Assembly: GCF_905220415.1 (NCBI RefSeq)
Contig: NC_059563.1
Span: 3,792,001 to 3,856,000 of the forward strand
Length of the DNA: 64,000 bases
Direction of reading: 5' to 3'
Source of the DNA: Colias croceus
Taxonomy: Eukaryota > Arthropoda > Insecta > Lepidoptera > Pieridae
Within the stretch, counting starts at the first letter, position 1. Each line of letters opens with the position of its first letter. Below the pieces are notes generated by a model. That model ran no database searches and was not told where the DNA came from. It was given only the letters and a program-made list of their open reading frames with translations. Made by a program: the position numbers and the translations under genes. Positions 25,501 through 37,500 of this stretch are shown here, piece by piece.

Positions 25501-28500
25501 TCTATCGAATAACTACGTTATTTGAGGAATAAATCTATCTGCTGCTCCAACGGCCAGATAGCGTGCTATTCGACGATTAGACGTTTGAGTTGACAACTGA
25601 CGCGTCAAATTTGGGATATTTTCGTATGTAATATCATAGAGCGTAGAATTTTTACAATAAAGCCTCTTTCTATAAAATAATTATCAATTAAAATCATATT
25701 GAAATTGATGTTTTTGATAGTACCTACTGATGATCATGCCATTGAAAATTTGCCGGACGCTGCCGTTATGTCGTTTCCATCGTAAAATATATAAATTTTA
25801 ACACAAATTTAATCAAAACTCTTTACTCGAATCAAAACAATAATCAACAATCATAGAACACAAGATAAACTTAAAATGCACTCCTGACGTGAGACATAAT
25901 GACGGTTGTTGACATATTGCAAGTTGACTCTATCCCGCTCTAACCTGACTAATTTAATATGTTTGTTTCGCCACTCCAAGAGCAGAGCTGCCAATATGGA
26001 AATATTTGGTCAGATAGTTATTCATCAAATAAATCACGATTGAAAAATAGGCGAGCCGTTATGAGTTAGATAAGCAATTGAATAAATCTATTCGAGGGGT
26101 AGTTATTAGACTGTTTATCTGGGCATTGAAAAATCGGCCCTAAATCTATTCAAGGGGTAGTTATCAGACTGTTTATATGGGCATTGAAAAATCGGCCCTT
26201 AATAAGTAAGTATAAAATATAAATATATCAGAAAAATTTATTGACGTGTACCAATATAAATATTTCAGGACAATTTTCACACACGGCACGATCTGATCCC
26301 ATACTAAGCTTTCGCTTGTGTTATGGAAACCAGATGGCTGATAAACATACATATATAATTTTAAATAAATACTTATATAGATAACTAATACCCACACACA
26401 GAGCAAACATCTATGTTCATCACACAAATATTTGCCCCGGGTGGGGATCGAACCCACGACCTCTGGCTTGGAAGGCAAGGTCACTACCAACCAAGCCAAC
26501 CAGCCAGTCAATCATCTACCATCAATATTATCGTCAACTGCATCTAAACACGTATCTGTATCAGTCGCTGTAACTGTCAGAGCCTAAGTTAAAAGTCCTA
26601 AATCAAAATTCAAAAATCAAATCAACTCCTAAAACAAATTCAAATCAACACAGGCTTCAAGCACTTAGAAGAAGAGGACCCTGAGAACTGTCCGTGTGGA
26701 GAAGAATTAATAGCACGTATGAACGAATTCCACGATGCACTCATGAGTCATGTTTCTTTGGGCGCTTTGCAAGAACCGGATGGTGATGTGAGTAATTTAA
26801 TTATATGTATTTTGTCTTTAAATTCCTAAAGGTGACCTAAAAAAAGTGTCAGAAGTGAAACTTCTTCGGCAAGATTCAAAGATACCAAAATCGTCGCCTT
26901 ACTCCATGACGTGGCGGTATTGCCATGATGGGATCTTGAAATTTTACTCTCAACACGCCTAAAGAAGTTTCATTGCTGAGGAGATAAGTCTGTTTTGGCT
27001 CAATTGTTTATTCTTGGTGTTTATGTGTCCTGCAAAGATATATCTATTTTTGCAAATGAAGACATTATTAATTGAATTTAAGAGATCAACATTAACATTA
27101 ACAACATTTATTATGTTATATTAATACAAAGAAAGAAATAATAATATATTAATATACGTTTTATATTGCGTTTTATAAACAAAAACATACAATTATAACT
27201 AAATCAAAAGCTAAATTTCAGCAGTCATCAGAACCAGAAATAAAGAGAGGAGCATTTGGAAAACTGTACAACATCATCAATACTGTTAAAGAATTGGAAG
27301 AGGAACCAAAGGTAAACTTAATTTTAATAAAATTTAAAAAAAATATTAATGGTGTTTCGTTAAAAACTAAAGAAATAAGTCTACTTATAATTGATAATAA
27401 TATTATAACGTTACATACCTACATAAAATTTCATCCGTATTCTAACTTTTTGTGACTAATAAAGATGAAAATGAAATAAATAATCTTAACTGATCTAACA
27501 TTTAAATTCATATCAATAAAGCAGTGATTAATAAAAAATAACACATTCACAAAAACTAAACTTTAATTACAGGAAGAAACAGAAAATGTTGTTGAAGAGG
27601 TAATAGTAGATGAGAGAATAATAGAGTCCTCTAACTTAACAAAGTTCCAAAGTCTTTTAAGATCAGACGTTATAACGTTTGATATTGATGAACCTTATAT
27701 TATTAATATCGTCAGGTTCAATAATATATGTCGCTTATATGAATTAATAACATAATGCTAAGAATAAATTATTTCGTTTGAAGCCATCTTTACCTCAAAG
27801 TAAAGTAAGCAAGGAAATAAGAAAGTGTTCAACGATCCTTTTCTAAATTTTAGAAATATATGACTTCGGAACTTTTACACCCGCTAATTCGCACTTTGTG
27901 CTGATTTTTCTTTTAGAATTTAGTCATACTGAAACCTAAGCACACTTAAAATTTACAGTGTGTTTTATTTCTACACCATAGAAATGAGACAAAAACGTAC
28001 CTACTATACAATTGCGATATTCTTAGAATTCGTATATTTATACGAGCTTCGTCAACCCTATTAAAACTAACCTAACACAAGAAGTACTAATATAGCCATA
28101 CCTTGAAAATGTATTCAGAATACATTGCTCGTTTTGTAAGAACACTGAAATGAGCACAATTTTAACACCCACATTAGCAATCAATGAACTCTAACTTATT
28201 ATTAAAGAAAATAAACTTACAGGCGCTTGTAGAGGAACCAAGGAAAACGCCAGAAGAGAAATTCCGCAAAGTGTTGATACAGACGATAGTTAATTGGGCG
28301 GAGGAATCGCAGATCGAAACTCCTAAGCTTGTGAGGGAAATGTTTAGGTTTGTATTATTGTAATTATTATAAGACAAGAAAAAGATTTTTTGAGAAATGT
28401 GCATTTAAATAATAATGATTGTTATTGTGACAAATTCGGGGATGAAAGGATTTTAGCTTGCATTGTCCAGTTTATTGACAGGAAAGTGTATAAAAAACTT

Positions 28501-31500
28501 TCGGCTTCTTCTATTTAACTTCAAACCGATAGAACAAAATTATAATTTACTTTATATGGGTGAATTTAAAAAAATAGTTTAATACTTTAATCCTAGACAA
28601 AATATCTTAATTCTCAATTTAGACTCCTACTCATACATCAGTATCTTCAGAAATATTTTGGACAAGCTAAACCAAATCATTCCAATTTGTGAAAAAAATT
28701 TGTCTACTTAATCAAATTTCTTACTAAATTTACTATAAACCTAACTCAATACGAAATTACCACTTTTCCAGTCTGCTAGTCCGTCAATACGACGCAGTAG
28801 GAGAACTAATCAGAGCTCTAGAAAAGACATACGTCATCAATGCCAAAACAAAACTAGATGTAGCAGAGATGTGGGTCGGACTTAGCCAGATTCGAGCGTT
28901 GCTGCCAGTACAGATGAGCCAGGAGGAAGAGGAATTGATGAGGAAGAGGCTGTGGTAAGTGGAATTAGAGATAGTGAAAATATTAAAGAGAAACTAAACG
29001 AAAATTGTACCTATATTACAAATCTTGTATGTGAATATTTTTGGATAAGTTATTCTATATTTTCATTTATAAAGTGCATAATATTCCTCTAGTTCTCGAT
29101 ATGAAATAGATGATTTTGAAAACAAGAAATTGTAAAATATTCTAGAAATAATAAAACTTCATTGTATTTGATTTCATGAGATATATTTTGATTGCAGGAA
29201 ACTTGTCAACAACCACACGTTCTTCCAGCATCCAGATTTAATTCGGTAAGTTACATTAATATTTACTTAAGTGGTGACTTCATCGTAAAATTTATTGCTA
29301 TTTCAAGTTGCTAATATTAAGAACACTCTAGATTCTAATGTTAAAGATAATACAGAGAAGTTCAAACTCAGTTTATTTGTTTAAAATAGTGCTATACATG
29401 CTAGTAATACATGCTATAAAGAATCCTATTACTTACTTCTAGAACTAAATTAAGCTTTACATAAATTTCAAATGTTGTATTTTTATAAATTGTTTGTAAT
29501 GGATAACACATTAGGTATTTGTAAGCTTTCTGAGCTCGTACAATTTTTGTTAAACGAACTCTTGAGCAATGAAAAATACAACCATTAAAATAAAATCTCT
29601 TAAATATAAATTTATAAAGAATAGAAAAAATTCGATCACTCAGCGGGACTCGAACCCGCATCCTTTCGCGCCATTCCGGGGCGGATGCCTGACCAACTCG
29701 GCCACTCGTGAGCCTCAAGTGGCTGAGTTTGTTAAATTTATATTTATAAAGCACTAGATTTCCGCCCGCGGCTTCGCCCGCGTTTGCAAAGGAAAACCCG
29801 CATAGTTCCCGTTCCCGTGGGATTTCCGGGATAAAAACTATCCCATGTGTTAATCCAAGTTACCCTCTATATGTGTGCTAAATTTCATTGTAATCGGTTC
29901 AGTAGTTTTTACGTGAAAGAGTAACAAACATCCATACATCCATACCATCCTTACAAACTTTCGCATTTATAATATATTATATTAGATTTGAATGCCATAA
30001 AACCAAAAATATAAATTCAATAAAATCTCTTAAAACAAAGGGTGCTCCGTGTCCACGAGAACGTAATGGCGGTAATGATGAACACGCTCGGGCGGCGCGC
30101 GCAGGCGCAGTCCGACGCGCCCGCCGCCTCGCCGCCCACGCCCGAGGATAAGGAGAAGGTATACACACATACAGACAGACAGAGTGATGTATCACTCTGA
30201 TCTGTTTCTATCTATACTTTACTGTAGTAAAGTATCTGTTTCTATCTATCTATACTTTACTACAGTAAAGTATAGATAGAAACAGACGCAAATACTTTGA
30301 CAAATAGACAATAAAAAAATCAAATTTTCCTATACTTATGCATAATTTATTTTACCACAACTTTCAAGTATTATTTTTCAATTTTTAATTCGTGTTTTCA
30401 TCCATTACTATTCGTCATTTTGCGTATAGTTTCATACAAAATTTATTTATTGAATTTGCGCCAAGTCGCGTTCTAGCATACATTCCTTACCAATTAGGGT
30501 TGCCTGGAAAAGATTGCTTTTGAGGAATAAGGCCGCCTTTTAGTATGTATGTGCCGTGTGTTTTCATTGTACCTTATTATAGTATAGCTTATTTATGTTT
30601 GGTATATTATGTACAATAAAGAAAAAATAAATAAATAACTTGTCCTTTCATTCATCAGATGCTCTAATATAGCATATATGAAAATATTATTTTCATATAA
30701 CAAACGACTTCTCAATTTAACACGTGTTCTCACTCAGGACACCTCCCACGAGATGGTGGTAGCGTGCTGCCGTTTCCTCTGCTACTTCTGTCGCACGGGC
30801 CGGCAGAACCAGAAGGCGATGTTCGACCACTTCGACTTCCTGCTGGAGAACTCCAACATCCTGCTGTCCAGACCCTCGCTCAGAGGATCCACTCCATTGG
30901 ATGTGGCGTACTCCAGCTTGATGGAGAACACGGAACTTGCGTTGGCTTTGAGGTTAGTAGACTTGTAAAGCAACTCCAACATCCTGCTGTCAAACAAAAC
31001 CTTTCTCTTGAATCATTCTTGACAGACCGGTTGGCTTGCTGCCTTCCAACCCAGAGGTCGTGGGTTCGATCCCCACCCGGGGCAAATATTTGTGTGATGA
31101 ACATAGATGTTTGCTCTGTGTCTGGGTGTTAATTATCTATATAAGTATTTATTAAAATTATATATGTATGTTTATCAGCCATCTGGTTTCCATAACACAA
31201 GCGAAAGCTTAATATGAAATCAGATTGTGCCGTGTATGAAAATTGTCCTGAAATATTTATTTATTTATTTATTCTCTGTCTATTAAAAAAGAGCGTTGTG
31301 TAAGAAGTAAAACTTCTTTGGCGAGTTTCAAAGATACTAAAATCGTCGCCCTGCTCTATGACGTGACGGTATCGCCATGACGTGACTTGAAATTTTACTG
31401 TCATCACGCCTAAAGAAGTTTCACTTCAAAAATAAAAATAATACCTAAGTAATCAAAATTGTTAAAATTAATTTTCCCAATTTCAGAGAGCACTATCTAG

Positions 31501-34500
31501 AAAAGATAGCTGTGTATTTATCTCGTTGTGGGCTTCAAAGTAACTCGGAGTTAATTGAAAAGGGCTATCCAGATTTAGGTTGGGATCCCGTGGAAGGTGA
31601 AAGATATCTGGACTTCTTGAGATTCTGCGTTTGGGTAATTTTTTTGAATATAATTATTAATTATGATGCTACTAGATTTCCGCCCGCGGCTTCGCCCGCG
31701 TTTGCAAAGGAAAACCCGCATAGTTCCCGTTCCCGAGGGATTTCCGGGATAAAAACTATCCTATGTGTTAATCCAAGTTACCCTCTATATGTGTGCTAAA
31801 TTTCATTGTAATCGGTTCAGTAGTTTTTACGTGAAAGAGTAACAAACATCCATACATCCATTCATCCATACATCCATACATCCATACAAACTTTCGCATT
31901 TATAATATTAGTATGAACTCAGCCTTACAGGACGTCGCTAGTTGGGGTGACGCTAATCTGGTAGAGTTTAACGCGAAAAAAACACAAGCGTGTTTTTTCA
32001 CTGCCAAACGGACTTCTCTCCATCTAACTCCATCTTTCTGTGATGTACCGATCTCATTAACTGACAGCCTCGATCTACTTGGTGTATCGATTTCTGCAAG
32101 TCTCAATTTCGGACAATTCATCGAGTCCAAAGCCCATATAGCAGCCAAAAAACTTGGAATACTTGCTAAAGTGAGACATTACTTCACACCGGAACAGCTT
32201 TTAAAACTGTATCAAGCCCAAGTTCGGTCGTGTGTGGAGTATTGTAGTCATCTTTGGGCGGGTTCCGCCAAAACTCACCTTGGAGCTTTGGACTCCATCG
32301 AGAGGCGAGCTTGCAGAATTATTGCCGATCCCTCGTTGATTCGTCGTAACCTCCAAAGTCTGGATCACCGCCGACAAGTTGCATGTCTGTCGGTCTTCTA
32401 TAGAATACATTTTGGTGAATGTGCATCTGAACTCCACCACCTTATTCCACCTTCTCCATTTCTTTATCGGACATCTAGGCGTGGAATGGAACTCCATCCC
32501 TTCGCAGTCGATATACCGCACACACGCACTCAGCGTTATGCGAATTCATTTTTCATTCGAACTGCGAAGGTGTGGAATTCTCTTCCATCGTCGGTATTCC
32601 CGGACCATTATAATCTGCAGCTCTTCAAGTCTAGAGTGAATAGGCTTCTTCTAGGCAGGCGTGCTCCTTCATAGATCACATCACCGCTTTACATCAGGCG
32701 GGATAGTGGTCAAACGCCTGCCTATGATGTATAAAAAAAAAAAAAAAAAAAAAAATAGTAGGATAATATCTTAATGATACTTTGTTCTTAACAACCGAAC
32801 AAATTCAGTCAAAAGGATAATGTTTTTAATCGACTATTGGTTGAATTCTTATAAATATTCATTCAATAGTGATTAACATATACTTTTATCCATCACTTGT
32901 CATTTTACGTGTGCACGTTGAAAGTACACTTTAAGCTAATTGTCATTTTATAAGTGTATTTCGTGGAAATAACGTGTCCACGAAATACACTTAGTATTTC
33001 GTGGACACGTTATTTCATTGATTTTACATGTACATATTTTAACCTTCAAATATTAGCAGTCATTTCATAATCATACATTTACTGACTGACTTTGAAACTT
33101 ATAGGTAAACGGTGAAAGCGTAGAAGAAAACGCCAATCTAGTAATTCGTCTCCTAATCCGTCGTCCTGAATGTCTTGGACCAGCTTTACGTGGTGAAGGA
33201 GAAGGTCTTCTTAAAGCGATAGTGGATGCTAATAAAATGAGTGAAAGAATTGCTGATAGACGGAAACTAAGAGATCTGGAAGCGGAGGGAGATGTTAGTG
33301 TAAGTAGCTTTTGAAAAGGGGATAGAAAATTTGGGGAAAAGAGTAGGAGGTAAAATATAGGGAAACAGATTAGGGAATACAAGTATATTGGAAAAAGTGT
33401 AGGGGATAGAAAAAATAGGGAAATAGGGTAGAAAAGATGCTTATTTAGTTATGGATCGATCCGAATGTTTTGGACCAGCACTGTTTGGTGATGAAGACTT
33501 AAGTTAGTTAAGTTATGGCACATTATTATAAATGAAAATTCGCAATACCAGATCAATCTGTATATAAAAAATACATAACTCAAAAACGTAACTTAAACAT
33601 ATGAATATCAAGCAATCCCCGCTTATATTATGAAAAATCACATACATTCACATGATTAGACTTCCAAAACACCACCAAAAAATTAAACTAACCCAACTAC
33701 CCTCAAAACCGACATATTTCCCTAACCATCCATAAATACACTTTTTTATTACCAAAACGATATACTAAAATCCAATGAAGTCCCAATTTCAGTTCAGTCA
33801 TCCGCTTCCCGAATCAGAAGAAGACGAAGACTATATAGATACAGGAGCGGCCATTTTGAATTTCTATTGCACACTTGTTGATTTGTTGGGAAGATGTGCG
33901 CCTGATGCTGCTGTTATTGCTCTTGTGAGTATATCTATTAATTCTAATGCTGATACTTATGCTAAAGTTAATAGTCATAGTAATACAGATACTACTACCG
34001 ATAAAGTTACCAATACTAATACACATTGAATTAAAAAGAAGAAAGACTTTATTGTTTGTTGTGATTATTCCCGTCTTTCCAATAGAGGACTGGGCAAACG
34101 GCTAGTTTTCTTATTAAGCTATTGCATAGCTTCTATCGCGGGCCTTGAGCGCGGGGACCGAATCGAGAAATTCCGTAACGAAAAAACCTCACGCTCCCCA
34201 CTCCGACGGGCGGAGGTGTGGCTTGAAGGCATAGCATGCAATAGCGCAACCGCCCCACTCCCCGAGTGACACACGTCTTTTTTTATATTTATATTTCAAT
34301 AAAGAAGATATAACTTTGCCATGACTTGCAACAACAGATAAACGACACGCACACTTTGTACTATTTGTTCAAACAATTTTAACAATAAAAAAATTCAACT
34401 ATTTCAGGGTAAAAACGAATCTCTTAGAGCTCGTGCTATCCTGCGTTCTCTAGTACCATTAGAAGATCTGCAGGGAGTACTGAGTCTTAGGTTTACGTTG

Positions 34501-37500
34501 AACAATCCAGCTGCTGGTGAAGAGAGACCTAAATCTGGTAAGAATCGGTTTTAAGTGAAGCTAAATTGATATTAAAAGTTTAATAGAACCAATAAAATAT
34601 GTGCTTAACAAGTCATATATGACAGAAAATGTGTTAAAGAATTAAAAATCGGTAGCATTTATTTAAGAACTTTCTATATTTAATGCCATAGCTTCAATAT
34701 CACTAGTTTCAGTCATCTTTTTGCAAATGCTACGAAATAGACCATAATGATTATACATAAAATTTTGGAAAGACAATTGGAACTTCCAAAAAACTCTCTC
34801 GAAATTCAAAACAATAAAAAATCGCATTTTTTGAATAATTTATTTATTTATCTTCACAGACATGCCCTCTGGCCTCATCCCTGGACACAAGCAAAGTGTA
34901 GGTCTATTCCTTGAAAGAGTCTACGGAATAGAAACACAGGAATTGTTCTATCGGCTTCTGGAAGAGGCTTTCCTGCCTGATTTGAGAGCCGCTACTATGT
35001 TGGATAGGGTGAGTTTTTTCATGATATTGGTAATTTTTGTTTTGAAATGGTGTCTTTTTTGTGAATTTGGTGATATTAGAAATTGTATGGATACAAATAG
35101 AATTTATGATATGTTCCGTGTAATATTTTAACAGTGTGGTGGTACAAAGATTTGTCTGAATTCATAACTACCTTCATATTTTGAATACTTTTTTATTGTT
35201 AATGTTTTTTCTGAAGCTTCTGTAAAATGAATACCTTATCTGAAAATATTCCTTATAATATCTTTTTTCTTACTATCCTTCTCTTAATATCATTAATTTC
35301 CTCCAGAACGACGACTGCGAATCCGACATAACGTTAACTTTTATCGATGAAATGTCACCGATTAATTTCTTCAATCATACTATTTAAATTTACCAACAGA
35401 ACGATCGCTCTTTCTTCTTTATTTGTTACTAGCGGTCTGTCCCGGCTTCACCCGTGGTACATATTTCGCAATAAAAGGTAGCCTATGTTCTTTCTCAGGG
35501 TCTAAAGATTGTCTGTGCCAAATGACATCAAAATCGGTTGAGAGGTTTAAGCGGGAAAGCGTAACAGACAGACAGACAGAGTTACTTTCGCATTTATAAT
35601 ATTAGTAGGGATATGTTATGCCTCATTCTTTATATTCTGTAATATATTATCTTCAACATCATAAATTTCCAGAACGACGGCTGCGAATCCGATATGGCGC
35701 TATCAATGAACCGCTACATCGGCAACTCGATCCTGCCCTTACTGATCAAACACGCCAACTTCTACAATGAAGCTGAGAATTATGCTAGCTTGTTGGATGC
35801 TACGTTGCATACTGTTTATAGGTATTTCAATTAATTACAAGATAATATTATAAAATAAGTATGAAATTTTAATACATCCACCACCAAAATTTATTAAATT
35901 CAGTCCAGCTCTTTACTGATTTTATTTTTAATTTTATATTTAATCTAAATAATTAATATCTTTAATTGAACTTTGCCTTATTTCTTGACTTGACTAAAGC
36001 TTTCGACTTCGTCGCACATGCACATCTATTATTGAAACTGTATAGACAAAGTATTAGAGAACATACTAATTGTAACTACATATTGAGTATTCTCAAATTT
36101 AAGCAACCGTTAGCATTTTGTAGTGAATTGAAGTAAAAGAAAAGCGTCAAATTAAAATTAAACAACAATGGCATTCCACAAGGAAGTGTTTTAGGACCAA
36201 TATTGTTTGATAAGGCACTCACTATTAGTTTACATCGACCGACGTACAAAGCCTATCCAGCTATACTACATAATATTACATTACTAAAATATGAATAAAC
36301 TAGCTGTGCCCTGCGGTTGTACCCGCATTGCTCCGCTCCTTTTGGTCTTAACGTGATGATATATAGCCTATAGCCTTCCTCGACAAATGGGCTATCTAAC
36401 ACCGAAAGGTCAAATCGGACCCGAGTAGTTCCTGAGATTAGCGCGTTCAAACAAACAAACTCTTTATCTTTATAGTATAGATTCATAATTATCCACCAGG
36501 TTATCCAAAAACCGAATGCTAACAAAGGGCCAACGAGAGGCAGTATCAGATTTCCTCGTAGCTCTAACTGCAGCTATGCAACCGTCCATGTTGTTGAAAC
36601 TGTTGAGGAAACTCACTGTGGATGTGTCGAGATTGTCGGAATATACTACTGTGGCTTTGAGGGTGAGTTAAATTATTATAAAAAAATATTATGTGACCGC
36701 AATTGTATAGAAAAGGAATAGATGCCCAGCATTCTGCCATTTGTCTAGGCCCTTCAGTTTTGATTAATATAAAAAATAAACTTTTTTATTTTACATTTTC
36801 ATTTTTTATAAAAAATTCTTATAAAACGCATATGCGTTTAGCCATACATAGAGTACAATTAATTCGAGTTATACAATTAAACAAATTTTATATTGAAAAT
36901 ACTACTTTCAACATGAAATTTGTAAATCTTCACTAAAAGTTAAAAGTGTAGGATGAAGTGTATAAGATATGTACTTACAAAGTTTAAGAGTAACAATATA
37001 ATTTTTATAAGCATGAAAGTACATCTATATAACTGCAGATACCTTATTTAAAAAATATTAAAGTATAAGTAAATAACTAAAATGATTTCAGCTACTAACA
37101 CTGCACTACGAGCGCTGCGCCAAGTACTACGGCAGCACGGGCGGGCAGGGCGCGTACGGGTCTTCCTCAGATGAAGAGAAACGACTCACTATGATGCTGT
37201 TCTCCAACATATTCGACTCACTCAGCAAGATGGACTACGAGCCCGAGCTGTTCGGCAAAGCGCTGCCATGCTTGATCGCTATTGGTGAGATTTTATACAA
37301 AAAATAGTGAAAAAATTACAAAAAATTTAGATTTTTTTGCCATTTTGATACTCTTCTCCAACATATTCGACTCGCTCAGCAAGATGGACTCCGAGCTCGT
37401 GCTGTTTGGCAAGGCGCTGCCATGCTTGATTGGTGAGATTTTACACGAAAAATTGAGAAAAATGTCAAAAAATGGTGTAAATTGCAAAAAATTTAGATTT

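Noticed and set aside
26440..26512. tRNA gene on the minus strand
   Set aside because: The B box is good, but the segment continues into a ~180-bp body shared with 22486 and 31021; a SINE.
29401..29754. 117-residue minus-strand protein
   Set aside because: It overlaps the SINE head; no splice context or coding signature.
31913..32674. Host gene of 253 residues
   Set aside because: Clear RT-end similarity and a poly(A) tail; a truncated LINE.
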